Shown here: positions 26,601 to 35,361 of the stretch, one piece after another
How the letters are laid out: each line of letters starts with the position of its first letter
Numbering within the stretch: the first letter of the stretch is position 1
DNA from: Bacillota bacterium
Lineage (GTDB): Bacteria > Bacillota > Sulfobacillia > Sulfobacillales > Sulfobacillaceae
Direction: 5' to 3'
Length of the DNA stretch: 64,000 bases
NCBI GenBank assembly: GCA_021797515.1
Contig: JAJZZP010000187.1
Span: forward strand, 1-64,000
Translations under genes and position numbers: made by a program
The notes under the pieces: generated by a model
Seen by the model: the letters and a program-made list of their open reading frames with translations, nothing else
What the model was told of the DNA's origin: nothing
Database searches by the model: none

Positions 26601-26760
26601 CATTGCGGTCATCGGCGGCCTGCTCTCATCGACAGTGCTAACTCTCGGCATTATTCCGGTAGCCTATACGTTTCTGGATGACTGGTTGCCATGGACCATC
26701 AACGAAAAGATCCCCATGCAAATGTCTGCCCCGAAGGCAAACCGCCGCGAACAGGCCTAA
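23656..26760 (+). CDS. RND-family efflux transporter (HAE1/AcrB-like)
   Basis: A 1034-residue RND permease with the expected two-fold layout: an N-terminal membrane segment, a large extracellular loop (about 35-330), six membrane segments, a second loop (about 550-850) and six more segments. The proton-relay pair is in GFLVDDAVVVLENIHRH, and the conserved GIVTKNAILLVDY and GRTRLRPILMT blocks are present. It would export hydrophobic compounds or lipids using the proton gradient. No membrane-fusion protein or outer-membrane channel gene accompanies it, as expected for a monoderm. ATG 23656 follows AAAGGGGACAATCA. Confidence 0.93.
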   Translation: MNLTYWSMKRPLTIVMIFLAVILLGVDGYLHLPVRRFPQVSIPVAQVVVNDPGTSPSGVMNTVSNPLENQLATISGLYTIKATSLAGQSRILVQFDQGTSLNADMAQVNAAIQRMAKSLPTGASYPAVIEANPSSLPILNVAVLGSPAAPLPSSWVQNTLIPRLEEVPGVGQVQSFGESTPTVNVDLNSTLLQSLHLPVIRVGQQVAAANVSQSNGYLTSGSRSYQVSTQAQFTSLSALKNLTIMVPSMSKHTQPTAMPLHDLASVMTGNIPPVSEASYNGHPALGLSITEQPGANTLNVTHALLTTLHGMAATFPPGVSVKTTSNSANFTQSALDSTQIDLFLAVFFAGIILFAFLHRWRHTLIILIAIPVSIIATMGVMWVLGFSLDLISLMALSLLIGFLVDDAVVVLENIHRHQSLGKTPWNAAFDGRMEIGAAAVAITLTDVVVYLPLALVSGNVGAMFREFGLTIVSAILFSLLVSFTLTPLLAARWGNHSAEPRWAAQLDQAFNSVRNVYAKTLHALLHHRWIAVLTVIATIGITASYFPLGLIHTTFIPPENTGLFTMNLTLPPGTPLNTTQGDIKKLSQNIRRISGVDSVFATAGSSVASNVGQLSVQLTGSGRESVITRIENQSDQYAANIPNLTATTVTANPLTPGIGQPIAVRVLGPKLSTVQNLASAVAKKMAGLRSLKQVINDSPVAFPQLGVRISHQAAQKLGVSVQDVVKTIQTETQGLAISTYQPRAGSTPSNILLQTQGSNLGNLLSAPVPSTAEGAVSVSTVAHLVPSFTATAIQQQNRLYADTISAGLSQPGTLGSATQSIKAAINNIPMPSGYEVVYGGQVHQQKTAFEPLFKALGLSILLVYMLMAALYESLVLPLAIMVSVPLSALGAVTALAFTGQTINIFSIVGLIMLMGIVTKNAILLVDYTQTLRKRGQDRESALIEAGRTRLRPILMTSLTMIMAMIPLAVGIGSGAQDHQAMAIAVIGGLLSSTVLTLGIIPVAYTFLDDWLPWTINEKIPMQMSAPKANRREQA

Positions 26761-26881
26761 TCGCAGCGGTTAAATCGTCTATCGAGCAGTTAGGGTCTAC
26801 TATCTCCGCATCGAGATTCTTGGTTTGGGTTAAGCGGGATTAGATCTCTCTTCTCGTTGGGGTGATGGCTTTTGATCCTCA

Positions 26882-27327
26882 TCAAAGATGGTCAATTTCA
26901 TCTGCCGTAAGTACACGTTTGGTGAACGGAAACCCAAACAGATTGTCTTTTTTCATATGCGTTGAGAATGCTCCCCGTAAGTCTGTGCCATGCTTACGTC
27001 AAATGCCTCATCTCCTCATCATCACCGTTGCGCCAAATTCGGTAATACTGTTGGGAAGCTCGGCTAGCCGTGCGACTGACTCGGTGTTCTTCTACCCTCA
27101 CGGAAACCGGGCTGTCAGGTGAACGGTTCAATACTTTGGGAAAAATCTTCTTCGCGCTGAGCATGTGCGTCTAATTCCGTGGTCAGTGCCTTCAAAAGCC
27201 TGTCCATGGTTTCGATGGAAATATCTCCACGACCATTGATACGAATTCCTTTGATGGTTTCAGCCAATGCCGTTAATTGGAGTACATAATCTTGGTGTTC
27301 TTGTGTCAGTTTACCGATGAGATTCAT
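26882..27327 (-). pseudogene. Hemerythrin-like domain protein, frameshifted
   Basis: The intact N-terminal frame starts at ATG 27327 (MNLIGKLTQEHQDYV) and stops at 27115 after AQREEDFSQSIEPF. Beyond the stop another frame continues as DSPVSVRVEEHRVSRT, the EEHR motif typical of the second half of hemerythrin-type four-helix proteins, and a third frame ends LRGAFSTHMKKDNLFGFPF at 26882. The pieces lie in order, as expected for one roughly 150-residue HHE cation-binding protein broken by at least two frameshifts. The native role would be di-iron O2 or NO binding. Confidence 0.65.
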
Positions 27328-27653
27328 ATTTCTTCCGTTCTTTCTTTTCCAACCAAAACCGTTGGACCAAGCGCCTATTGAGTTTGACCGGATGCCTGAG
27401 GCGAAGGTGCGGCTTCGCTCGGTGTTTACCGTAAACTGATTGGAAATTATGGGTTTTGACAACAATCGACACGGAACTAACGACCATGTAATGATACAAT
27501 CGAGATGAGGTAGGATGCCTCGTGCTGGCGTAGGAAGACCTGTAGTGATAGCCTGGGGCTAAATAGTTCTCGAAAGCTATCGCCTGCCACAATGTTCTTT
27601 ACGGTTTGACAGAGAGTTTGCTATAAACCCAGCTCAATTGAGAGATAAGGACA
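27328..27653. other. Intergenic region before the GH1 gene
   Basis: A divergent region of 326 bases between the hemerythrin remnant and the beta-glucosidase. Minus-strand open frames here have no ribosome site and are treated as noise. No clear operator or promoter was identified. Confidence 0.5.
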
Positions 27654-29018
27654 GTGCCAATTATTATGGATCATCTGAAGACATTGAATTTCCCCCCAGG
27701 ATTTACTTTTGGAGTGGCAACCTCTTCCTATCAAATTGAAGGCGCGGCCTTCAAGGACGGGCGAGTGCCATCGCACTGGGATACTTTTTCACATACGCCG
27801 GGCAAGACTCACAATGGTGATACCGGAGATGTAGCCTGTGATCATTACCACCGGTACCGGGAAGACATTGAGTTAATGGCGCAAATCGGGGTATCATCCT
27901 ATCGCTTTTCATTTGCCTGGCCGAGGATCATGACCGAAGCCAACAAAGTGAGCCAAAAGGGTCTAGACTTTTATCAGCGGGTGCTCGATAGCCTTCTGGA
28001 GCACAATATTGCTCCGGCGGCTACCATATACCACTGGGACTTGCCCCAATGGCTTGCCGATAGAGGTGGCTGGGTAAACCGCGACACCGTAGGATATTTT
28101 GGCGATTTCGCCGAAGTGTTGTTCAAGACGTTCGGTGACCGCATTCACTTATGGATTACCCATAACGAACCTTGGTGCTCGTCGTTTTTAAGTTATGGTC
28201 TTGGGGAGCATGCGCCAGGGCATCATGACTGGCGCGAAGCTGTGGTGGCCGCTCACCATATTTTGCTGTCTCACGGTGAGACTGTGCTTAGATATAGGGA
28301 CATGGGGATGAAAGGCGACATTGGCATTACTCTCAACCTCACTCCCGTCTATGCGAAAACCGATAGGGAAGAAGATCGTGAAACGGCAACGAGGGCCGAC
28401 GGATTTTCCAACCGCTGGTTCCTGGATCCGATATTACAAGGCGCTTATCCTGACGATATGCTGGAATTGTTCCGCCCTTATGTGAAAACCGATGAATTCA
28501 TTCGCGATGGGGACCTGGCAGCCATCAGCCGTCCGCTCGACTTTTTAGGGGTGAATTATTATACCCGCTCCGTCGTATTCCAACAAGCACACACCGGGCT
28601 GCTCAATCTAGGGCAGGACGAACCCCCTATGCATAAAGCTACTGCCATGGGTTGGGAAGTTTATCCCGACGCGCTCTATAGTCTCTTAAGGCGATTGCAC
28701 ACACAATACCCGCCATTGCCGCTGTATATTACGGAAAATGGGGCTGCGTACCCAGATGCGATTGCTCCAGACGGAATGGTACACGATACGCAACGCATCG
28801 GCTATCTCGAGCAGCATTTGTTGGCTGCCCAACGGTTTGCTGCGGAGGGTGGCCTTCTCAAAGGGTACTATCTTTGGTCGCTGCTGGATAATTTCGAGTG
28901 GGGATACGGGTATTCGAAACGTTTTGGCATTGTGCATGTGGATTTTTCCACGCAAAAACGCCTACTCAAAGAAAGTGCCCATTGGTACCGTAATGTCATT
29001 GCCTCCCAGCCTAAATAA
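27654..29018 (+). CDS. GH1 family beta-glucosidase/beta-glycosidase
   Basis: A 454-residue glycoside hydrolase family 1 enzyme, probably cytoplasmic since there is no signal peptide. The opening FGVATSSYQIEGA, the acid/base motif HNEPW with Glu172 and the nucleophile motif ITENGAA with Glu361 are present, along with WSLLDNFEWGYGY near the end. It hydrolyses beta-linked disaccharides or aryl glycosides. GTG 27654 follows AAGGAC; ATG 27666 is an alternative start four codons later. It stands alone and its end overlaps the convergent cydC gene by 8 bases. Confidence 0.93.
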   Translation: MPIIMDHLKTLNFPPGFTFGVATSSYQIEGAAFKDGRVPSHWDTFSHTPGKTHNGDTGDVACDHYHRYREDIELMAQIGVSSYRFSFAWPRIMTEANKVSQKGLDFYQRVLDSLLEHNIAPAATIYHWDLPQWLADRGGWVNRDTVGYFGDFAEVLFKTFGDRIHLWITHNEPWCSSFLSYGLGEHAPGHHDWREAVVAAHHILLSHGETVLRYRDMGMKGDIGITLNLTPVYAKTDREEDRETATRADGFSNRWFLDPILQGAYPDDMLELFRPYVKTDEFIRDGDLAAISRPLDFLGVNYYTRSVVFQQAHTGLLNLGQDEPPMHKATAMGWEVYPDALYSLLRRLHTQYPPLPLYITENGAAYPDAIAPDGMVHDTQRIGYLEQHLLAAQRFAAEGGLLKGYYLWSLLDNFEWGYGYSKRFGIVHVDFSTQKRLLKESAHWYRNVIASQPK

Positions 29019-30693
29019 TGTTTTCGGCGGCGTTGGCCACCAATTGGTCGGTCAATTGCCCATCATGCAGGGTAAACACTCGATCTACCAGCGTCAAATG
29101 GGCAGGATCGTGCGTGATCCATAACACGGTTTTGCCCTTAAGTGATGTCATGATGCGAGTCATGATGCGGCGTGCCGATAAGGCATCCAAGCCTTCGGTC
29201 GGCTCATCTAAGAGGACGACCCCAGTTTCTTTCAACAATGCACGAGCCAAAGCCAGTTTCTTGCGGTGGCCACCGGACATCCCTTGGCCATGTTCTCCGA
29301 CAAACACCTCGAGTCCTTCAGGGAGGAATGTAGCCCAATCTTTAAGTTCTACCATCTCAAGAATATTCCAAAGCACGGTTTCTGAAGCTTGAGGGTTTGC
29401 CAGCAACAGATTCTGCCTGAGTGTGGTATCGAATATATGCGGATCTTGGGGGACAGCGGAGATATTTTTCCGTACGGATTCCCCATCGAAGTTGAGCAGG
29501 TCTTCCTGACCGTAGAGCAACGATCCGCTGATCGGATCCAGAAAACGGAGGACCAGACTGATCAAAGTCGATTTGCCAGCACCGCTTTCGCCCATCACGG
29601 CCACATGGGCACCGGGATCCAAAGTCATAGATACATCTTCCAATATCCAAGGCTCACATAGACCATAACGGTACCACACGTGAGACCATTCCAACGATTT
29701 GGGCTGCGGTTGGTAGAGTATTAAGGGCTTGGGAGCTGTCGCCCAGGACTCGCTATCGGCTAAGTCCATTATTCGGCGATCCGCTGCGGTCAAAGTTCCA
29801 CGCATTTGAAATGCCATGGCCAAGGGCCGAATGGCTTCGAAACTGGCCAGTGCCAACAAGACGGCCACCGGCAGCAAGAACCCCTGCACTTTACCGCTAA
29901 TGACCAGTCCTGAGCCAACCACTAGAATAACCCAGGCGATGGCGTGGCTGCCCAGTTCATTAAGCCCGGCGGCAATGCCTTTTAAGTGGTTGAGACGACG
30001 GCTAATTACGCGCCATCGGGATTCCAGCACCTCTTGGGCGGTTTGATATTGTGGGAAGGCACCCAGGGTGATGAGGTCGGATAGACCAAATATCGCATCA
30101 ACCCACCGGACGGATCGAGTGGCACGGATGGCGACGGTTTCTTCGGCATATCCTCGAGTGATGCGATCCATAGCCCAGGGCAGGCCAACCCCAACCAAAA
30201 CCAGCATTGCGAGCAATAACAAGGCCAAACCGAAAGAAATCAGCCATTCCAAACCGGCGGCTATGAGAAGCCCGCCTGCCGCTACGACAACCGGTGTTAC
30301 CAGACCTAGATAGGCATTTTGCAAGGTTTCTACATCGGCGCCAAATCGTGTCCATAAGTCACCGCTTAAATGCCGCTTTAGTGCGGCGGGACTTAATGGC
30401 TCGATCATCCGATAGAGGCTTTGCCGGAGATCCTTGAGAAGGCGAAACGTCACGTCGTGTGAGAAATACCGATCCCCATAACGAAAGACCCCTCTTGAAG
30501 TGCCAAAGAACCGCACCCCGACGATAGGGACCCAGAGCAGCAAGATGGTGGACGGGTGTTGAGCCGCCTTGGCAATTAAATAGGCCGCGGTGGACATGAG
30601 GCCTAAATTGGCAGCAATGGTGAACACGCCGAACATTAATGCCAGTGCCACGCCGTAGCGATAGGGGTAAAGGCGGCTAACCCAGTGTTTCAT
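29011..30693 (-). CDS. cydC: ABC transporter CydC
   Basis: A 560-residue half-transporter: six membrane segments in the N-terminal half, then an ATPase domain with Walker A GESGAGKST, signature MSGGHRKK and Walker B VVLLDEPTEG. With CydD it exports glutathione/cysteine-type thiols or haem-related cargo needed to assemble cytochrome bd. ATG 30693 follows GAGGAGAAGG and overlaps the cydD end by 17 bases. The pair is divergent from cydAB. Confidence 0.9.
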   Translation of the reverse strand: MKHWVSRLYPYRYGVALALMFGVFTIAANLGLMSTAAYLIAKAAQHPSTILLLWVPIVGVRFFGTSRGVFRYGDRYFSHDVTFRLLKDLRQSLYRMIEPLSPAALKRHLSGDLWTRFGADVETLQNAYLGLVTPVVVAAGGLLIAAGLEWLISFGLALLLLAMLVLVGVGLPWAMDRITRGYAEETVAIRATRSVRWVDAIFGLSDLITLGAFPQYQTAQEVLESRWRVISRRLNHLKGIAAGLNELGSHAIAWVILVVGSGLVISGKVQGFLLPVAVLLALASFEAIRPLAMAFQMRGTLTAADRRIMDLADSESWATAPKPLILYQPQPKSLEWSHVWYRYGLCEPWILEDVSMTLDPGAHVAVMGESGAGKSTLISLVLRFLDPISGSLLYGQEDLLNFDGESVRKNISAVPQDPHIFDTTLRQNLLLANPQASETVLWNILEMVELKDWATFLPEGLEVFVGEHGQGMSGGHRKKLALARALLKETGVVLLDEPTEGLDALSARRIMTRIMTSLKGKTVLWITHDPAHLTLVDRVFTLHDGQLTDQLVANAAENII

Positions 30694-32428
30694 AGGACCT
30701 TCTCCTCTCTTGAGTGTTCCAGGCATGGCCCAAGTCGCGGAACAAACCGGATTGGCGCCCTAAGGTTTCGGGTGTGCCGTAGTCTACCATCTGGCCATGA
30801 TCCAGCACAGCAATTTTTGCAATGCTTTGAATGGTGGTAAGGCGGTGCGCAACGATGATAACGGTGCGAGTTTGGCACAGATCGAAGAGCGACCGTTGCA
30901 GTTGCGATTCGCTGACTTCATCCAAGTGGGCGCTCGGTTCATCCATGATCACTATCGGTGCCTGTTTCAAGAAGACCCGGGACAGCGCCAACCGTTGTCT
31001 TTCCCCCCTGGACAACCTTATCCCGTTTTCTCCCACGGGGGTATTGAGACCTTTGGGGAATCGGGCCAGGACCTCGTCGAAATGCGCGTGGGACACCGCC
31101 TCTTGGATCATTTCCGGGGTAGCATTGGGGTCGGCGAATTTGAGATTGTCTAGGATGGTTCCGGCAAACAAATATGGCGTCTGACTTACATAAGCTAGTT
31201 GGCGATGCCACCAATCACGATCAAGGTCCTGGAGTGCAATATCGCCCACGCGGATACTGCCTTCGATTGCCGGCATAAAACCGAGCAGCACGGATAACAG
31301 AGTGGTTTTACCACTGCCGGTAGGACCCACTAGAGCGAGGGATGATTGGGGCTCAATGGTCAATGTGATGTCTTTTATGGCGTACGGGGTATCCGGGCGA
31401 TAGCGGAAGGAACATTCGCTAATGGCAATAGGCCAGGGGCCGTTTCCCTCAGGAATACGGTGGCCGATACCTTTGGCCCATTCCGGCCGATCCAACATGT
31501 CAAATATACGGGATGCGGCTGCGAGACCGTTTAAGCCGTCATGAAATTTCGCTCCCAACGCCCGCCAGGGGGCATAGAAATCGGGGACTAAAATTAACAA
31601 AAAGAAAGCTTTCTGAAACGAGATGTCGCCTCCTACCAAACGCAAGCCAACAGCCACTGCGATCATGGCCATACTCAATGAGGCGAGCAGTTCTAGTACT
31701 AACCCGGACAAAAATGCCAACCGCAGGGTGGCCATCGTGCTTTTGCGAAAAGATTCGGCGGCGGACCCGATCGCGTGGTTTTGCTGACGACTTTGGCCAA
31801 AAATTTTCAACGTCTCTAGCCCTTGCACAATGTCGAGGAAATGGGAACCTAAACGCCCTAGTGTCACCCAACGTTTTTCGGTTTCTCTTTCCGCCTGCCG
31901 CCCGATCAAAATCATAAAAAACGGGATTAGGGGTACGGTTACCAATAGAATGCAAGCGGAAATCCAGTCGGTAAAAGCGACTTTGATGCCGATAACTAAA
32001 GGAATTAAAGCCGTCAACACAATCTGCGGAAGATAACGGGCTAAAAAAGTTTCCAGATTATCGATGCCTTGAATTACTGTGTTGACTAACTCGCCGGTAT
32101 GGTCGTTAGCCCATACCATCGGCCCAGTCGTTTCCAATTTCTGAAGCAATCGGTCCCTTAATGATGATTCAACCGAGGTCGACAAGTTTAGTGAGGCCGT
32201 TTCGGTCAGACCAGCAATGACGGCCCGCAAGAGCAATATTCCGAGCAAAATAGCCAGCCAGGGTTTGATAACGTTCCATCCTTGGTGTCGAATATACACC
32301 GTTGCCACCACTTCCGCCAGGAGCTCTGCTTGCAACACAATAAGGATGCCCGACATGATGCCATATCCAGCGACTGTGGCCAAAAGCCACCGAATCGGCC
32401 GCACCTCTTTTACCAGTCGTTGATACAT
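30677..32428 (-). CDS. cydD: ABC transporter CydD
   Basis: A 583-residue half-transporter with an N-terminal six-helix domain and a C-terminal ATPase: Walker A GPTGSGKTT, signature LSRGERQRLALSR, Walker B VIMDEPSAHLD. It forms the CydDC heterodimer needed for a functional bd oxidase. ATG 32428 follows GGAGAGAATCCGAC; the open frame reaches further upstream without support. It is transcribed away from cydA, sharing a 287-base control region. Confidence 0.9.
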   Translation of the reverse strand: MYQRLVKEVRPIRWLLATVAGYGIMSGILIVLQAELLAEVVATVYIRHQGWNVIKPWLAILLGILLLRAVIAGLTETASLNLSTSVESSLRDRLLQKLETTGPMVWANDHTGELVNTVIQGIDNLETFLARYLPQIVLTALIPLVIGIKVAFTDWISACILLVTVPLIPFFMILIGRQAERETEKRWVTLGRLGSHFLDIVQGLETLKIFGQSRQQNHAIGSAAESFRKSTMATLRLAFLSGLVLELLASLSMAMIAVAVGLRLVGGDISFQKAFFLLILVPDFYAPWRALGAKFHDGLNGLAAASRIFDMLDRPEWAKGIGHRIPEGNGPWPIAISECSFRYRPDTPYAIKDITLTIEPQSSLALVGPTGSGKTTLLSVLLGFMPAIEGSIRVGDIALQDLDRDWWHRQLAYVSQTPYLFAGTILDNLKFADPNATPEMIQEAVSHAHFDEVLARFPKGLNTPVGENGIRLSRGERQRLALSRVFLKQAPIVIMDEPSAHLDEVSESQLQRSLFDLCQTRTVIIVAHRLTTIQSIAKIAVLDHGQMVDYGTPETLGRQSGLFRDLGHAWNTQERRRSYETLG

Positions 32429-32489
32429 GTCGGATTCTCTCCTTTTAGTTAACCAAGCCGTTTCTTTCAGCCTAGCGAGCCTTTGAATA

Positions 32490-32518
32490 TTGTGCAACTC
32501 CAGGTCGCCAGATATTAC
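32490..32518 (+). promoter_or_regulatory. Candidate promoter of first cydAB operon
   Basis: TTGTGC (32490-32495), 17 bases, TATTAC (32513-32518), in the cydD-cydA divergent region about 200 bases before cydA. By eye only; other weak hexamers exist in the same region. Confidence 0.3.
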
Positions 32519-32715
32519 ACCGGGAAACTTATGAACCTTAAGGTCTTTAGCAATTTAGTACTCCTGTATTTTGCGACCAATGGACCGCCGATAAGTCCGA
32601 TGGATCCCCGCAAAGTTTGGCCGATAGGGGAAGTGAATCTAGGACTGAGGAGGGATGCAGACGTTTTCTCTATGTTACAGGATATAGCCAGGAATCATCA
32701 GAAGGAGGCTGAATT

Positions 32716-34107
32716 ATGAGCCAACTTGGTCTAGCGCGATTACAGTTTGGAATCACGACAATTTACCACTTCTTCTTTGCTCCTGTCACCATAGGCATGG
32801 CGGTGCTTTTGGCCATCCTGGAATCGATGTATGTTGCGACGGGAAACGAAGAGTACAAAGCCCTGACAAAATTCTGGGGCAAACTGTTTTTGATCAACTT
32901 CACCGTTGGGGTTGTGACGGGAATTTTGCAGGAGTTTCAATTTGGCCTGGATTGGGCCAACTACTCGCGCTTTGTCGGGGATATTTTTGGCGCCCCGCTC
33001 GCGATTGAAGCGCTGGCCGCATTTTTCTTGGAGTCGACGTTTATCGGCATTTGGCAGTTCGGTTGGGAGCAAGTGTCAAAGAAAGTTCATTTGATTGCCA
33101 TTTGGATGGTGGCACTCGGCACCACCTTATCGGGTTTCTGGATCCTTACGGCGAACTCCTTCATGCAGGAACCGGTGGGATATATGTTGGTCCACGGCAA
33201 AGCGGAGATGAACAGTTTTGGCGATTTACTGACAAATCCCCAACTTTGGGTCGAATTTCCCCATACCATTACCGCTGCCTATCTCACCGCGTCCGTGTTC
33301 ATGCTGGCGATTTCCGCCTATCAAATTCTTCACAAGCGTAATCCTGAGTTGTTTAAGAAGACGTTTAAATTGGCAGCCGTGGCGGTACTCATCACGGGTG
33401 TTGCAGTAGCTGCTATTGGCGACCAACAAGCGACCCATTTAGTTACCGCACAGCCGATGAAAATGGCGGCGGCAGAGGCGATTTGGCATAATACTTCCGA
33501 CCATGCGCCGTGGACGGTGATTGGCGTTGTCGATAGCAAGACACATCAAATAAAGGATGCCGTTCAGGTCCCCGATATGCTGTCGATATTGGCGTATAAA
33601 CGACTGTCAGGTTCACTACAAGGAATCAATACTCTCCAGGCTCAAGACGTGAGCAAATATGGCGCAGGAAACTACGTGCCCCCGGTGGCACCGACATTTT
33701 ATGCGTTTCGCGTGATGATTTTAATGGGGGTGTTGATGGTTTTGGCTGGACTTTGGGCCACGATACGGATTAAAGGAGAAAAATTTCTCAAAAATCCGCG
33801 CATGCTCAAACTGCTGATTTGGACATTGCCGATGCCATACATCGCCAACGCCGCCGGGTGGATCATGACCGAGGTGGGCCGCCAACCTTGGGTGGTATAT
33901 GGATTGCTATCCACCGCAAAAGGTGTGTCGCCGGCACAAACGGTACCGGCACTGGACATCTGGACCTCGTTGGTATTATTTTCTGCCATTTACACGGCTC
34001 TGGCGGTTGCGGCAGTGTTTCTCTTCAAGAAGTACACCGATTTGGGAGCAACACCAGCCAGGGCTCCTGTCGAAGGCGAAGGGGATGGGTATCTCCATGT
34101 GATTTAA
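32716..34107 (+). CDS. cydA: Cytochrome bd ubiquinol/menaquinol oxidase subunit I
   Basis: A 463-residue nine-helix oxidase subunit that carries haems b558, b595 and d and oxidises quinol while reducing O2. Ligand positions are visible: His18 (ARLQFGITTIYHF), His183 (WVEFPHT) and Met384 in the MTEVGRQPW block. The Q-loop is short, as in most Gram-positive enzymes. ATG 32716 follows AGAAGGAGGCTGAATT. cydB follows after 82 bases. A second, distinct cydAB pair lies at 47295-49777. Confidence 0.95.
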   Translation: MSQLGLARLQFGITTIYHFFFAPVTIGMAVLLAILESMYVATGNEEYKALTKFWGKLFLINFTVGVVTGILQEFQFGLDWANYSRFVGDIFGAPLAIEALAAFFLESTFIGIWQFGWEQVSKKVHLIAIWMVALGTTLSGFWILTANSFMQEPVGYMLVHGKAEMNSFGDLLTNPQLWVEFPHTITAAYLTASVFMLAISAYQILHKRNPELFKKTFKLAAVAVLITGVAVAAIGDQQATHLVTAQPMKMAAAEAIWHNTSDHAPWTVIGVVDSKTHQIKDAVQVPDMLSILAYKRLSGSLQGINTLQAQDVSKYGAGNYVPPVAPTFYAFRVMILMGVLMVLAGLWATIRIKGEKFLKNPRMLKLLIWTLPMPYIANAAGWIMTEVGRQPWVVYGLLSTAKGVSPAQTVPALDIWTSLVLFSAIYTALAVAAVFLFKKYTDLGATPARAPVEGEGDGYLHVI

Positions 34108-34189
34108 GGTTGGAACCTCTCAGTATCCCGATGAGAGAATTTCAGAGGTCGGCGTGGACAAGTATTTTTAGAGGGGAGGAGGGGCCCTC

Positions 34190-35197
34190 ATGAACCTGAA
34201 TATTCTGTGGTTTATCCTAATTGGGGTGCTCTTTGTCGGTTATTTTTTTCTCGAGGGTTTCGACTACGGGGTCGGCATGATTTATCAGTTTCTTGGTCAT
34301 TCGGACACCGAACGCAGAGTAGCCTTAAATGCCATTGGACCTACCTGGGGGGCCAATGAAGTGTGGCTGATTACCGCCGGGGGGGCGATTTTTGCAGCAT
34401 TCCCGCAATGGTACGCCTCTCTTTTCAGCGGTTTCTATCTAGCCTTAGTGTTGATGCTGCTGGGTCTTATTGCCCGCGGAGTGGCGCTTGAATACCGCAG
34501 TCGCCATGACAAGCCGGGATGGCGCCGTGTGTGGGATTGGGCACTAACCATTGGGAGCTTTATCCCTGCGTTGTTATGGGGAGTCGCGGTGGCCAACTTG
34601 GTGAGGGGTGTGCCCATCAACGGACAGATGAACTTTACCGGCAATCTCTTGACGTTGTTAAATCCCTATGCATTGTGGTCGGGGTTGACCATGGTCATCA
34701 TCTTTATTGCCCATGGTGCATATTTCCTGAACATGAAGACTGGGGGGATGATGAGTTACCGCGCCAAACAACTGGTGAAGCCGATGGGATACATCGGCAC
34801 GTTTATGGTCTTGGTGCTCTTGGTCTGGAGTTCTACACTAAATGACCTGCGGCTGGGAGCAGTGCCGGCTGCGGTGGGATTGATCGCTCTGATTTTGATT
34901 GCGTCCGCGGTCCTTGCTGAAGGCCGCAATCGGGCCCGTACAGCGTTTTTTATGCATGGCATTGGCATCGCCTCTTTGACCGTATCGTTTTTTGTTGCTC
35001 TGTTTCCGCGGGTTATGATCTCCAGCCTGAACCCTCACTGGAGTCTCACCATCTACAACGCCGCATCGAATGAATACACACTGCATGTGATGACGATTGT
35101 GGCTCTGACTATGGTCCCCATTGTGCTGGCGTATCAAATCTGGACCTACTGGATTTTTCGTCGCCGGGTGGGAACCAAAACTCCCATGGAGTATTAA
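34190..35197 (+). CDS. cydB: Cytochrome bd oxidase subunit II
   Basis: A 335-residue polytopic partner of CydA. The opening FLEGFDYGVGM, the block IGPTWGANEVWLITAGGAIFAAFP and the late ISSLNPHWSLTIYNAAS are typical of CydB. ATG 34190 follows GGGGAGGAGG. Followed by a clear hairpin terminator at 35217. Confidence 0.94.
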   Translation: MNLNILWFILIGVLFVGYFFLEGFDYGVGMIYQFLGHSDTERRVALNAIGPTWGANEVWLITAGGAIFAAFPQWYASLFSGFYLALVLMLLGLIARGVALEYRSRHDKPGWRRVWDWALTIGSFIPALLWGVAVANLVRGVPINGQMNFTGNLLTLLNPYALWSGLTMVIIFIAHGAYFLNMKTGGMMSYRAKQLVKPMGYIGTFMVLVLLVWSSTLNDLRLGAVPAAVGLIALILIASAVLAEGRNRARTAFFMHGIGIASLTVSFFVALFPRVMISSLNPHWSLTIYNAASNEYTLHVMTIVALTMVPIVLAYQIWTYWIFRRRVGTKTPMEY

Positions 35198-35216
35198 TTG
35201 GATGCACCTTCTCAGT

Positions 35217-35250
35217 GCGCACCCTGAAATTTCTCCGGGTGCGCTTTTCT
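35217..35250 (+). terminator. Intrinsic terminator after cydAB
   Basis: GCGCACCC (35217-35224) pairs with GGGTGCGC (35237-35244) followed by TTTTCT. Well placed 19 bases after the cydB stop. Confidence 0.8.
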
Positions 35251-35361
35251 CGTGAACCACTTGTCACGGCAAGACAACGCTTAACTCTTTCAATGCTTTG
35301 GAGATCGTGATAGGCTTTAAGGGTCAGGGCATCTTAGGCAACTAGGTATGGGAGTGGGCGC

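Noticed and set aside
29018-29392. 124-codon plus-strand frame across cydC
   Set aside because: Antisense to the CydC ATPase domain.
32483-32719. 78-codon frame between cydD and cydA
   Set aside because: It covers the promoter region, has no ribosome site, and overlaps the cydA start.
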